Source: Canna indica | Lineage: Eukaryota; Streptophyta; Magnoliopsida; Zingiberales; Cannaceae | Reading direction: 5' to 3' | Assembly (NCBI GenBank): GCA_034359265.1 | Contig: CP136897.1 | Span: forward strand, 18,594,001-18,658,000 | Length of the DNA: 64,000 nt | Shown here: positions 36,854 to 49,304 of the stretch, one piece after another | Numbering within the stretch: the stretch's first letter is position 1 | Layout: each line of letters opens with the position of its first letter | Position numbers and translations under genes: made by a program | Notes under the pieces: generated by a model | The model's input: the letters and a program-made list of their open reading frames with translations, nothing else | What the model was told of the DNA's origin: nothing | Databases searched by the model: none

Positions 36854-37751
36854 CCTTAGGGCCTCCTCCAATGTCCAAATATCACTTTGATTATCAATAA
36901 TCATTTCATTTAAGTATGAGTATGAAAGTTAAAAAAAAAACCTCCATCAAATGGAAGCATAGAAAAATGATTGATTATTCACCTCATATGCATCATAACA
37001 ACCATAATATATATACCCATGATAATAATCCACACAGATTATAAGTATATAATGAAGTCGACATGGAATCCTTACAACACAATGTAATCATGCTTATAAT
37101 AACAAAAATGTCATAAAATAATTTCATCAACTAAGATGCACCTATTCATGTCATCAACATGCAAAAAAAAAAGTAACAACAAGAATTAATGCAACATATA
37201 TCAATAATATTTAACCAAGCAAGGGTTTTAAAAATATTTTGTAAGCAACATATATCAATGAAATGGTTTAGGTGTATACAAAACCTATTGAAACAAACCT
37301 TCAAGAGTAGGTTCTGATCTAGAATTATATTTTACTTACTAATTGAAATGTAATAATATTTTAACATGATTGTGAATAATTGACGAAAGAATTCAATTGG
37401 CACAAACGTAATAGCATATGATACGATTTGAGCAAATTAAAGAATTTGATAGATTTGCGAAAACTCATAAAGTTCGAGATATATTTATGTAATTATCATA
37501 TTAGGAAATATTTCTATAACGAATGAGGATATTTTTAGGAATAAATCACTTTCGAATTCCTTAACATTCATTGACTTACTTTTATATCCATTTATTATTA
37601 GCATATTTAGCTGGAGATAGCAATGGACTGGGCTCACTTGGGCCCTAGGTTGAGTTCAACTCAACCAGGCTCAAGCATTTTAGTAGACGGAGTTGAGCGA
37701 GCCCCACTTGGCACGTAGGTTATGCCCTAGTCAGCTAATCTAGTGTGAAGG
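36854..37751. other. AT-rich intergenic
   Basis: No gene recognised. A segment at about 37.62-37.74 kb has GGGCTCACTTGGGCCC-type words like hAT MITE interiors, without paired ends. Confidence 0.5.
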
Positions 37752-38679
37752 TAGGGATGACAACAGATCAGATACGGTGCATATACTGTATTATATCCAC
37801 CTGCACCACACACTTGCATCCGCTGCAAATATTGATATCCATATCTGCATCACATTCAGATGAGAATATCACACTGCATCTGCATCACATTTAATTAAAA
37901 ATTAATAAATAATATATTTAATAAAAAATATAATAACTTACTTTATAAAAATTAATAACAATTTGTAACCTACTGGGGTTTCATATGTACGTAATTTACC
38001 ATAAAATCTATGTATACAATATATATTAAGTAACTTATATTTATGTAAAATTGTAATTATTTGTGTGTGGATATGTTGTGCAGACACAGTGCGGATCCAC
38101 ATCCATATCTGTATTTGCTAGGGGTGAGCAGAATCCGAACCGAATAGCCTAAAAAACCAACCTGAAATTCAATTCGGGTCGGGTTATTCGAGTAACACGG
38201 GTCGAGTCGGGTTGAAATTTCTAAAATTTCATTAACTTTTTTCGGGTCGGGTTGGGTCGGGTCGGCTGAGAACCTTGATTGACCCGACTCGACCCGAAAT
38301 AACTTAAATCCACCTATTAATTTCCAAATTTTCCTCATTCCTCACTCGATCGCCCACCCCAAACCCCGACTCTGGTCTTTGCCCTAACTCAACAACCGAT
38401 GACCTCTACAACTCTGACTCCGACTCCACCGAGGTCGCCTACTCGCCTCCTCCTCCTCACAGTCACCGGCGTCTGGCGATTGCATCTTGCCATCTTCATC
38501 GGCCATCGCAGACTACCGACCCTAGTTGGCACTCGACAATCCGCAGTCTGCATCTTCCTCGTAGATCGTCGACCCCAATCGAGGTCGCCTTCTGCTATGG
38601 CGTTCGGCGGTGCTGCCCATGTTTAGGGTTGAAGCAGAATCAGATTAAAAGGGGGGTCCCTGGTTTTATTGATTAGCAT

Positions 38680-39630
38680 TTGATTAAGAGAATGGTTAAC
38701 ATGCTGCATCAATTTTATCTTGCTATTCTACATATTTTTGGTTCCATTTATGCCACTTCTAATACTTATTGGACTGAAATTAGTGACTTATATGTTAATT
38801 TGTCTGATTGGAAAGAAATTGATAATATTGAGTTGAGAGATATGACAATCACTATGCAAACCAAATTTGACAAATATTGGGGAGTTTATGATAACATGAA
38901 TAAATGGATTTTCATGGCCTCTGCTCTTGATCCCCGTGAAAAATTTGAATATATAGAGGATATTCTATAACAAATTTATGATGATTTGACGGGTAAACAC
39001 CTATTTGATGATGTGAAAATTATCATGTCTGAATTATTTGAGGAATAGAAAAAGAAACTACAACCTGATCCTAATTCATCACTTATTACCCAACCAACCT
39101 CAGTCTCAACTGGTGATGGTATTGAGCAAATAGGTCATCTAAAACATAGGATCAAGCGTAAAAGGTTAGAAAGTGGGACAATTGAGGATAGAAAAATTAA
39201 ACTGGATATGTATTTGAACGAAGTCGCGTATGATGATGATAAAGGAGACTTTGATTTGTTGAAATGATGAAAGCTTAATTCTGAGAGATTTTCGATCTTG
39301 TCAAGTATGGCTTGATATATACTAGTTGTCCCAGTTTCTACAGTGGCTTCAGAGTCCGCATTTAGCACTAGCAAGAGAGTGTTTGATCAATTTTGGAGTT
39401 CTTTAACTCCTAAGGTTCTAGGGGCTTTGATATGCACTCAAGATTGGCTTCGACAAAGTCATGAGCATATAATGGTTGAAGAAGATTTGAAAATGATTGA
39501 AAAGCTTGTGGATGGTAAGTATTTTTTAAATGCTTATCATTTAACTTATTTAATGCTTGTTTATTTAAATTGTTTACTTCTTTTATGTCTATCTATTAGA
39601 AATAGAAAAATTCAATCAAAAATATAGTCA
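38680..39630 (+). pseudogene. RICESLEEPER-like hAT transposase remnant
   Basis: Plus-strand frames give YWTEISDLYVNLSDWKEI, MTITMQTKFDKYWGVYDNMN and MASALDPREKFEYIE, the RNase H-fold/helical part of hAT transposases, then after stops FSILSSMA, ILVVPVSTVASESAFSTSKR, SSLTPKVLGALICTQDWLR, the dimerisation end with its VASESAFS motif. Stops at 38968-38970, 39046-39048, 39265-39270 and in YILVV's approach break the frame. The N-terminal BED finger is absent; 38.40-38.63 kb is a GC-rich stretch without a match. Non-functional. Confidence 0.88.
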
Positions 39631-40207
39631 AATGACTCAATCAAGTGCAAATGTGGGAGTATCATCATAGATGTGGACATCATAGACTTACATGAATGAT
39701 TTGAGTACGATAAATATTAATTCAATTTTAGATATTTTTAATGTTAGTTGTAATTTTAATACATTATTGACTTCTTTGTTGTAATTTTCATTTTGTAGGT
39801 TGAATTGTGGAATGAAAGCATGGACTTGCTCATTTTCATTTTGGTTATGTACTTATGTGTGTAATTTTCATTTTGTAGATTGACTTGTTCATTGTATGTG
39901 TTAATTTGGTTAAGTGGAAGTGGAATTGTGGATTTAGTTATGTGTGTAATTTGACTTGTTCATTGTGTTTAATTTTGATGTTCACAGTAATTTTCATTGT
40001 ATGTTGTGACTTATTCATTGCGTTTAATTTTGAATTAGTGTTATGACGTTGATTGTTGATTTTATTTTGGATTGGTATCACGTTGAATTGGATTTTGGAA
40101 GTACTGTTGATTGTTGAATTGGATTCAGTTTAAATTGGATTGATATCAAGTTATAATTGTGTAATGTAATCTTTAAATTGGGTCGGGCCTCGAAATATTA
40201 TTCGGGT

Positions 40208-40817
40208 TAGAGGTGAGAAAAAAAAACTGATTTTTTGGTTAACCGGAAAACAGGTCCGAAACCGAACCGGTTTTTCTGATTAACCGAACCGGTTTTTTCG
40301 ATTTTGGTTTTTATTTTTGACAAAATCAATTTTCGGTTTCGGTTTCGGTCTGAGAGATAAAAAGTTTACCGGTTTCGGTTAACCGACCGGTTCAATATAA
40401 TTTATTAATTTTTAATAATATATATATATATTAAATAATGATTTATAAATTATAAAAATTATAAAAAATTATAAAAAATTATAAAAAATTAAATAAAAAA
40501 AATAAAAAAGTATTTTTTGTAGAACATTATCTTGGTTCAAGTGGTTTCACTTTTTTCTTTCTTTTTTCTCAATGAGAATTCGGTATTTGTTTGGATTTTT
40601 CTCCATGATTTGTATAATATTATTATGTTTATAGGTTAAAAATTTATATTGATTAACCGGAAATTATCGATTAACCGAACCGAAAAAATTGAAATCAAAA
40701 TAGCGATTAACCGAAATTAATGGACCGGCTTACGGTTAATGGTTTTGAAAAACCAAAGTTAATGGACCGATTTTTTTTTTGCTAATGGACCGATTAATCG
40801 GTCCATGCTCACCCCTA
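40208..40817. mobile_element. hAT MITE (610 bp) nested in the hAT element
   Basis: Ends TAGAGGTGAGAAAAAAAA and complement TAGGGGTGAGCATGGACC. Target duplication ATTCGGGT/ATTCGTGT (40200-40207, 40818-40825), one mismatch. The interior has many AACCGAACCGGTTTTT and GGTTAACCGA words in both orientations. Confidence 0.88.
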
Positions 40818-41056
40818 ATTCGTGTAGGGTCGGGTTGAGTAAAACCCAATTTTTCGAGTTCGAGTTATTCGGGTTGGGTCATATTTTGACCTGATCCGAT
40901 CGATGCTCACCCCTAGTATCTGCACCACATCCGCACTAATAGATTTTTTTTAAAATTCATATATGCATCCATATCTGTTTCTATTTACGAATATGGATCT
41001 GATATGGTGCAAATGTAGTTTTTAGTTGGCTGATGCAGATAAAATTATCATCCCTA

Positions 41057-42104
41057 GGTGGAGACCTACCTCAGTACAATTTTTTTAATTTTAAAGTAAT
41101 TAACATATTGAATTACTTAAATAATTTGATATTATATTATTATTTAAATTATCAATTACTTTACTATTAATTTATTTAATTTAAAATTTATTGGGGTATT
41201 TAATTAAATATTTATATATTTAAAATTAATTATTAAAAATTCATTTTTTAAAATTTTTTAAAATTAATTTTATTTAATATTTTAATTAATTTAACATTTT
41301 CGAGCCCAGCACATTGTTCTCTCTAAAACCCCGAATGAAATATGAGGTGTCTATTTCTTCTATAAAATATTAAAATGTATATACTAATATTTTTATCAAT
41401 AAAAATAACACATTTCTAAGAATAAATTAAAATTAATTAAAATAGTGGTTAGTATATTTTACATGTAAGTCACCTATTTTTCATAAATCTTATATTATAA
41501 TTATTCATTAACAAAAATACATATTTTTGAAATAATAAATTATAATTATTAAGTTAAAAATTAAAATGGTGAAAGTAATATATGTTACACATTAAAAATA
41601 TTATATTTTGGTCCTTTATGGATAAGACTTAATTTGCTTATAGATTTATGAAAGTTAGGATATTAGTAACCTCATTATCACATTATCCATTTATGAATAT
41701 TTAAAATTTCAAAGTTATTTAGCCATGAATTATTGCTAACTGTATATATAATTTTAATATTGTCGTTTACAATAGATGATGAAAATGACAGAAAATAGGA
41801 CACGTGGATATATTATAATTATTTTACTAAATATATTTCTTTAGAGTTATTAAGATTTTTATCCTCTCATGCTTCCTAAATCATGACATATTTGCTTTAT
41901 AGAATTTGATATGATTAAATTGGATAATAAATAAAGAATGATTGAATATACTTTTTTAATCCGGTGTATATATGATATAATATCAATTTTATATATTTAT
42001 ATTCATATTAATTTCTTATAATTCATGCACTAAACAAACAATGGATACTAATCATTGTCTTATCCTATCCTCGATCGCTTATCCTATGAAGCAAATATGC
42101 CCTT
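41057..42104. other. Very AT-rich intergenic
   Basis: Runs of TTAATTTAAAATTA-type sequence; no gene and no paired repeat ends recognised. Confidence 0.5.
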
Positions 42105-42800
42105 GGCGCGTTTGTTTCTCATAATAGGATTTGAGACGGATAGGAATTCAGTTGAAATTAATTAGGATAAGAATGACGTGGGATAAGCTTGGTTGAAATC
42201 TCGATAGTTTTTTTTATTTTAAAAAAGTGGCTTTATAATACAGTTATTACAAAGCGTAAACGCAATAATACACGCACAAGATATATTACAAGACGTGGAA
42301 AAGACGCACAAAGCACTACAACTAGGGATTGAACCCAAGACCTAAATAATATACCCGGATGCTACTACCACTTGAGCACAAGTGGGTTCACAAAAAAAAA
42401 GATAGATTTTTGAAATTCTATGTTCGTGTTGGCTTCGGATGAAGGAGTCAGATATTAATAATTTAACACTTAAAATTTGATTTTACTAACTTTTCATTTT
42501 AAAATTATGAAATTAAATTTAAATAATTATTTTAACACAATGATAATAATAATAATTGATAAAATATTCTTAAATATTAAATTAAAATTGACTTATTGCA
42601 AATATCCAATTTAAATAACAGAAGAAGAAAAATTTTAGGATTTTAATTCCCAACCCCCTGAGGAGGATATGTATATCCTATTAGAATCAGATTTGAATCC
42701 GGTCATATCAAACTTAGATGATATCTAATGCTCATAGCAAACAACGGATAGGATTTAACAAATCCTATCTGCCAATCATGTCTCGTGAAACAAACGCGTT
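42105..42800. mobile_element. Harbinger-like MITE carrying a SINE
   Basis: Ends GCGCGTTTGTTTCTC and complement ACGCGTTTGTTTCAC pair well, with inner GATAGGATTTGA/TCAAATCCTATC-type matches. This fits Tourist-like elements, whose targets are 3 bp (TTG/TTA here is only a possible match). Without the nested SINE it would be about 500 bp. Confidence 0.65.
42210..42402 (-). mobile_element. tRNA-derived SINE
   Basis: On the minus strand: A box GTGCTCAAGTGGTAGTAGC, then about 30 bp later B box GGGTTCAATCCC, then an unrelated body ending in an A-rich tail (AAAATAAAAAAAACT). Box order and spacing match RNA polymerase III promoters of tRNA-derived plant SINEs. GATAG lies at both edges as a possible target duplication. 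It has no protein. Confidence 0.65.
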
Positions 42801-44011
42801 ATAATATAGAATTTGATCCACTCGTCTTGTCGGATTCAAATCGGACCCTAAATGGCCCGATCCATATATCCAATGGAACCTTAAAAAAGAATTTGGGGGT
42901 GTATAAGGAGTGATTTTGGTCTAATAATTGGGTTGATACATTTTTTTTATAGAAAATTGTACTTCGAAGTAGTCAAAAGAGACCTTATTTAGTTGACACA
43001 CTTCCTATATTTTGCAGTAAGAAGTACAATTTCCTCGTGCACTTTCCATACAATGCTGAAAGTAACTTATATAGAGGATCTAAGTTAGTGGTTCCTACAT
43101 TATTACATTTGAAAGAAAAAACAATTTTATTATTATATTTGTATTTAATATTGATTTTATAATTTTTATTGAATATTATGAGTTTAGATAATTCTTAAAT
43201 TTTTAATTAATTTGTTTTATTTTGATTTATTTTAGGATAATAGTGTAGTTTTTCATATTAACAATAAATAAAAAGGTTAATTTTTTATATATAATAAATT
43301 ATATATGAAAAAATATAGGGACACTTTTTTATAGATCATCTTGGGACAAACTTTTAAAAATTGATCATCCTATAAGTTTAACAAAATCTAATTAAGAGAA
43401 TACAACCCATTTATATGCCAACAAACAAGAGACAAAGACAACACATCTCGCCTTAGATGTTGACAATCCAGGACAACCCGAAAACAACCCTTCGACAATT
43501 TGGGACAACCCGGTACAACCCATTGACTTGCTAGGGAACTTACAAGGAAGAGAAGAACTTGGAACGTGCTAAAGATGATTGTGGGATGCTAAGATCGAGA
43601 TGGGTCGATGAAATCGCAAGGCGGGGGCTGCACGTTGGTCGGGGGGAGGGGTAGCCACTAGCCTGCGCGGTAGCGGCGCTCTGCAGCTCTAGACGCGGTG
43701 GCCCACTATCGACTACAGCGTTGCTGCAACCACGTTGGCCACATTGACCAACATTGTGGGGCGACCACCCAAGCCCCAAAAGCCGACATTGGGCTCAAGT
43801 GGAGCCGACGATAAAAGGAGACGTGGAGGAGTGGAGAGGGGCGATCGTCGGTGGGGGATCCAATTAATGAGAAGATGAAGAACAAGGGAGGGAGACGAAT
43901 GAGCAAAGGACAATAGGGGAACAAGAGATGAAGGATATTTTTGTCCATTCATATAAAATTTGGTCATTTTCTGTCAACATTATTATATGAAAGGGTCAAT
44001 TTCAATATATA
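42801..44011. other. Intergenic, no gene recognised
   Basis: Mostly AT-rich. 43.44-43.93 kb is more GC-rich and has reverse-strand open frames of about 80 codons, rich in Ser/Pro, but without any recognisable domain. Confidence 0.5.
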
Positions 44012-44279
44012 TCTATCTATATATATATTATAAAGTTGTGATTAAATTTAATAATAGGGATTTTATGTTAAAAAATCTCATATATATATATATATATATA
44101 TAAACAATGAACGACTTCTTCCCGCTTAAACTCCCCCCACTCCCTCAAATTTTTATCTTTATTTTTACCCCCTTATATTTTTATTTTTATCCATTCCGTC
44201 AAATTTTTCTCACTTTCCTCACCTAAATTTTTTCCTCCTACTTTCCTCACCTAAATTCATTCTCTTTCTCCTTCTCAAG

Positions 44280-47200
44280 AGTTAACTCTTAGATCCCTTT
44301 ATAATAAGGCTATTGCTCTTCAAAAGCAAATCTCTATAAAATGGTGGTCTAAGGTAAAAGTCAAATGGCTTGATAAAGGTGATAAAAACATTGCTTTTTT
44401 CATATGGTTGTTACTTCTAGGAGGAGATCAAATCTTATTCTGTCTGTTCTTAATCATTTAGATCAAGTTGTTTATAATGAAGAAGATATTCTTTTTGTTT
44501 TTGTGATGCATTACACTTTTCTTTGGTCTGCTTCTTATGTTTCCTCTTTAAGTTCTTGCAATTGGCCTACCTTCTCCAAGTTATCCTCTTCCCATTAGAA
44601 CTGTCTCACTTGCCCTTTTTCATCTTAAGAAATTTGGCAAGTTGTTAAGCAGCTGCCTAATGGAAAGAGTCCTGACTTGGATGATTTTACAGCTGAGTTT
44701 TATAAATATTATTGGTTATCTATCTCTTCTGATTTTATTGATTGTATTGATAACTTTTACTCATTCTATTTTATTCCTAATGATTGGAAGCAAACCCTTC
44801 TTACATTTATTCCTAAGGTTAAGTCCCCTAAAGCTATTAAGGATTTTAGGCTTATATTTTTATGCAATTTATCTTATAGAATTCTTGCTAAGCTTTTAGC
44901 TAATAGGCTTAAGCCCATGCTCCCTGTTTTTATTTCTCTTGAGCTTACTGCATTTTTTAAGGAAAGGAATATTCAGGACAATATCATGACTATTCAGGAA
45001 ATTGTCCATTCTATTTATGCTTCTAAGAGTTCTAGGCCTTGTATCCTGGTTAAGCTAGATTTGGATAAGGCTTTTGATAAGCTTGATTGGAATGCTATTT
45101 TTCATGTTACGGAGCTTAATAATTTTCCTCCTATTTTTATTGATTGTATTGAAGCTTGGGTGTTTTCTCCTAGTTTTGCTTGTCTTATAAATGGTCATGT
45201 TTCTTCTTTTTCTTTCCTTCTTGTAAAGGTGTTAGGTAGGAGGACCCTTTGTCCCCTTATCTCTATATTCTGGTTGCGTAAACTCTTACAAATTTGCTTA
45301 ATAATGATGTCTCTAGAAAGAAAATTTATTTCTTTTAAAATAAGAAATTCTTTTTAGTTGTCTTATCTTATGTATGCTGATGATGTTCTTTTAGTTTTTA
45401 AAACCACTGATAAGGGGTTGAATTGTATGAAAGAGATTCTTGCTTGCTACAAATCTTTGACTGGCCAAGCTGTTAATTTTGCTAAATCTAAAATATATTT
45501 TCCAAAGCATGCTTCTCCTTATATTAAACATAAAGTTTGTTCTATCTTGAATATGAAAGGTGGTCATTTCCTTTTCAAATATCTAGGTTATGTCATTGCT
45601 CCTAGGAAAGCTCCTCTCCACTCTCATGACTTTGTGTTAGATTGTATTAAAAGTAAAATTGGTTCATGGCAAAGTAGGTTTATATCCCAGGCTAGTCGTA
45701 TGATGCTTGTTAATTCTGTGTTAAGTGCAATTCCTTAACATAATTTTGTTGTTTCCTGGATTACAAAAAAATTAATTGATAAAATTAATTCTTTGATCAA
45801 GAACTTTATCTGGACATCTAATAAGGATGATAGAAATATTCATTTAATTAACTAGGAGACCATTATTCTCCCTAAGAATTTAGGTGGCTTAGGGGTTCAG
45901 GATTTGCATTATAAGATTAAGTCTTTGCAATTAAAAATGATTGCTTCTTATCTTAATAATGGTGATACTATTTGGGTTAACCTTGTTAAGAGCAAGTATC
46001 CCTTGCTTTCTCAGTCCTGTGTTTCTGCTTCTAATCACTGTGCTGAATCTTGGAAGCTATTTGTTTTTGCTTTTAAACATCTTAGGTTTGGCTTTAAAAG
46101 AATCATTTATGATGATACTAAGACTAGTTTATTGAATGATTTTTGGTGTAATGATTTACCTTTGAGCCTTAAGCCTATTTTCGTTAATATAGACTTTGAT
46201 TTATCAAATCTTTTTGTTGATTGCTTGATTTTAGATGATAAATGAAATGATGCTTGTGGTTTGCTCTATTTTAATGCATACATGTGGGAATCTATTAAGT
46301 TAATTCGGTTGCCCCATCCTCCTTATGATGATGCCTGAGTGTGGGATATTGAGATTAATGGGTCTATTGCCACAAGTAGTGCTTATTCCTTCCTTAGAAA
46401 GCCGTAACCAGCATGACTATAGTAATATCATCCCCTGGTCTAGTCTCTGGCAGCTTACGCTACCCCCTAAGATTCTTAATTTCCTTTGGAAGCTTCTGCA
46501 TGGAAGATTGCCTACCAGATTTTACCTAAGCCATATTGGCCTTCTCACTATTTCTACTGCCCTTTGTGTGATTTAGATACTGTCTCTGAAACTGTTGATC
46601 ATACCTTTTTTCTGTGTTCTTATATTGATTTTGTTTGGGCTCTTCTTCAATCCAGGCCTTCCTCTTACACTATGTTTGAATTGAGAGTTTCGGAAGGTTT
46701 TGGAGGGGTTTGGAGGGGTTTAAAATACCTTGTTTGGATAACTTTTTAAAGGGGTTTAGAGGAGTTTCAAACCCCTCATAGAACCCATTTTCAAAACTCC
46801 CAAAGGGCTTTGAAGAGTTAATGAATTAAAAATAGTTAAATTACAAAAATATCTATAGAACAAAAAAAAATATTATTATAAACGAGGGCATAGTGGTCTA
46901 CCAAATTTCTCCAAATTCCTCCAAATCTTTTATGAAGTTTAACCAAACAAGATTTTTAAAACCCTTTCAAAAATCTTCAAACCCCTCCCCTTCCAAAATC
47001 CTTCAAACTCCTTTAAACTCTTAGTGATCGTACCTCTTGGTTAAATGGATGATGGCTTAAGCTATGCAATGATTATGCTGGGGATATTTGTCTTAAGAAT
47101 TTAATTGCTATAACCTGCTGGTTTACTTGGTACGCTAGGAATAAAATGGTTCATCTTGTAAGGCAGCATTCCCCTCTTAGTCTCATGCTTAAAATTATTC

Positions 47201-47770
47201 TGTTTGCCTCTCGATCTACTAAAACTCAGGCTCCTAAGGGAAATTTCATCTCGCGTTCCAATTTGAATTCTCTTAATTGGATTCCCCCTGGGGCAACTAT
47301 ATGAAATTGAATTGCGATGACTCTTTTTCTAACTCTATTGCTGGAATTGGTTTTATAGTCAGAATTTGCATGGGTGATTGTATTCTCTCTTCCAATAAAT
47401 ATCTTGATCTCACTATTTCTCATGCTTTTGCAGAAGCTTCTGCTATTCTATTTGGAATTCAGTTTGCGCATCGCAAATTTGATTCAGTCATTATTGAATC
47501 AGATTCTCGGATGGTGCTCCAAGTTATTCAAGGACAAACTCCTGCTGCAACATGTTATTTCTTAGATTCAATCTCTTGCAAGAGACTTCCATAGTTGCAT
47601 TTTCTCTTTTTGTTATAGGGAATGTAATAAAGCCGCCCATTGGGCGGCAAATAGCGTTAGGTGTCTAAAAGAGTCCAACATATGGGCTTCTATCAGACCT
47701 CCGAGCTCAATTTTATTTTGTACAAGGACTTCCCTAGTCCTCTCTATCTATAATTGTTAATCTTTTTTTA
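44280..47770 (+). pseudogene. 5'-truncated L1-type LINE with RNase H
   Basis: Plus-strand frames in ORF2 order: WWSKVKVKWLDKGDKNIAFF; RT blocks DDFTAEFYKYYW, WKQTLLTFIPKVKSPKAIKD, ILVKLDLDKAFDKLDW, the catalytic YADDVLLVF (45.36-45.39 kb), SKSKIYFPKH-type segment; zinc-binding RT tail WSSLWQLTLPPKILNFLWKL and CPLCDLDTVSETVDHTFFLC; then RNase H-like MKLNCDDSFSNSIAGIGFIV, EASAILFGI and IIESDSRMVLQVI (47.3-47.6 kb). Stops at about 44597, 45355, 45736, 45854, 46242 and others make it dead. The endonuclease domain is missing, as expected after 5' truncation. A MITE interrupts it at 46.69-47.02 kb. Confidence 0.9.
46690..47022. mobile_element. MITE nested in the LINE
   Basis: Left arm GAGTTTCGGAAGGTTTTGGAGGGG and the complement of the right arm (GAGTTTAAAGGAGTTTGAAGG, then ATTTTGGAAGGGGAGGGG) are imperfect inverted repeats around an AT-rich core. 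It separates the LINE zinc-binding tail from the RNase H region. Target duplication unresolved, so superfamily unknown. Confidence 0.65.
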
Positions 47771-47784
47771 GGTAAAAAAAAAAT

Positions 47785-48180
47785 GTTGCTGCTATGTTTA
47801 ATACCAATCCTTTTGTTACTGTTAATGAAACCTTAACTATAAAACTTGCCACGGATAAATCTAAAGAATTAAATTTTAATAGAATTATTATTGAGTATGA
47901 TGCCAAAAATGTCATTAATAAGTGTAATGGGAAATTGAACCAATTTTGGAAAATTAAGAATTTAATTAGAGATATTGTTGTGGATGTTGGAAATTTTGAA
48001 GAAATTATCTTTCAATACATTGGCCGCGAGGCGAACAAATAGCAGACAATGAAGAGGAAATTTGATTTTAATAAAGATTGGCCGCTTGATTTTGTTAAAT
48101 TTGTTGTAAATGATTGTAGTGTAGTTTTAATCTGTTTTCTGGTTTTTCTTTTTGTAAAAAAAAATAGTTTTGATTTTTTT
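47785..48180 (+). pseudogene. Second RNase H-like LINE fragment
   Basis: An open frame gives NETLTIKLATDKSKELNFNRIIIEYDAKNVINKC, then IFQYIGREANK and a stop, the C-terminal half of the RNase H-like domain. It repeats a domain already present at 47.3-47.6 kb, after a short A-rich tract (47770-47782), so it is the 3' end of a different, heavily truncated LINE. Confidence 0.7.
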
Positions 48181-48249
48181 GTTTTTAAAATTATTAGTTT
48201 AATTTTTTACTCAAAAATTTTTACTTTGAAGATGTATACATTTTGAAAC

Positions 48250-49260
48250 AAAATAATATAATTATATAAAAAGATTGCTACCATTTTTAGATTTATATTT
48301 TATTAATATTTTATTTTGTATGTCACACTAGGTTATAAATTTATTTATATGAATTTTTATTTTTTATGTTTTTTCTATATGAACATATTTTTTAAGCGTT
48401 AAAAATAATTATTAATCGTAATTCGTATTTTACTTTTTTAATTCATATTTCTATTTTAAATTTAGTTATTACTTATAATTATTTTAAATTAAATTATATA
48501 AATATACGTGCATATTTTTTATAATTATATAAATCAAATCAAATTAATATATATTATTTTGTGATATATTTATATATTATTATTTAAAATTATAATTTAA
48601 TTTAAATATGTTACTATTGTTTTTTATCATCAAACATATTTGTTTATAATATGATAATATTTTAATTTATTTATAAAAATATAGGTATAGAAATATTTAA
48701 TTTTTAAAATTTTAATTTTAATTATTAAGAATATTAAATTATTGTTCAAATTTAATTTAATTAAAATTAAAAATTAATTTATAATTGAAGTTTAAAATAA
48801 TTAATTTTTTTAAATAAAAAATAGTTTTAAATTTAAATTTATATAATTTCAAATTAAAATTAGATTATAAAATATAAAAATATAAAGAAAAATCGATAGA
48901 TTATTCTATTTATATATAATAATATATTAAAAATACAAAATTCAATTTTAAACTTTTCGTAAAATATTAATAATATAATAATTTATTTTTAAAAAATTTA
49001 GGTATATAGATATTTAATTCTAAATTTTTTATTTAAATTATTAAGAATGTTAAATTATAGATAAATTTTAAATTACAATTAAAATTTTAAATAATTATTT
49101 TTAAAATTTATAAAAATTGATTGTAAATTTAAATTTATATAATTTTAAATTAAATTTATATTATAAAATTTAAAAATATCAAAAAAAATTTAATGAACTA
49201 TTCTGCTTATATATAAATATATATTAAAATATAATTTTTAATTTCAAATTTTTTTATTTT
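48250..49260. repeat. Extremely AT-rich diverged tandem duplication
   Basis: About 1 kb of nearly pure A/T. Two diverged units of roughly 310 bp can be aligned: AATATAGGTATAGAAATATTTAA near 48.68 kb matches AATTTAGGTATATAGATATTTAA near 48.99 kb, followed in both by TTATTAAGAATRTTAAATTAT and later by an ATTCTRYTTATATATAA phrase. No gene. Confidence 0.75.
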
Positions 49261-49304
49261 TAAAATTATTATTTAATTGTGCAAAGCACGAATACTACGG
49301 CTAT

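Larger units (their letters stand above)
38119..40915 (+). mobile_element. hAT element (2797 bp) with transposase remnant
   Basis: Ends TAGGGGTGAGCAGAATCC and complement TAGGGGTGAGCATCGATC. Target duplication GTATTTGC/GTATCTGC (38111-38118, 40916-40923), one mismatch. Subterminal regions repeat CGGGTCGGGT. The interior codes for a decayed RICESLEEPER-like transposase (38.68-39.62 kb). A further MITE is nested at 40208-40817. Confidence 0.9.
37752..41056. mobile_element. Outer hAT-type MITE split by a younger hAT element
   Basis: Left part 37752-38118 starts TAGGGATGACAACAGATC; right part 40916-41056 ends with the complement TAGGGATGATAATTTTATC. Between them the DNA is full of CATCCGCATC/GATGCAGAT words. 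The element at 38119-40915 interrupts it. An 8-bp outer duplication was not convincing (GTGTGAAG versus GTGGAGAC), so the family call rests on termini. Confidence 0.65.
44012..49304 (+). mobile_element. Possible Helitron carrying LINE sequences
   Basis: The right end has the pattern of a Helitron 3' terminus: a small hairpin GTGCAAAGCAC (49279-49289), about 11 nt, then CTAT (49301-49304), close to but not the standard CTRR, followed by T. The left end TCTATCTATATATATATTAT begins with TC after an A, as Helitron 5' ends do. No Rep/helicase gene is present, so it would be non-autonomous. The long span rests only on the two termini. Confidence 0.35.

Noticed and set aside
43540..43967. Reverse-strand frames of about 80 codons in a GC-richer patch
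   Set aside because: No recognisable domain, no splice context and overlapping frames are equally open.
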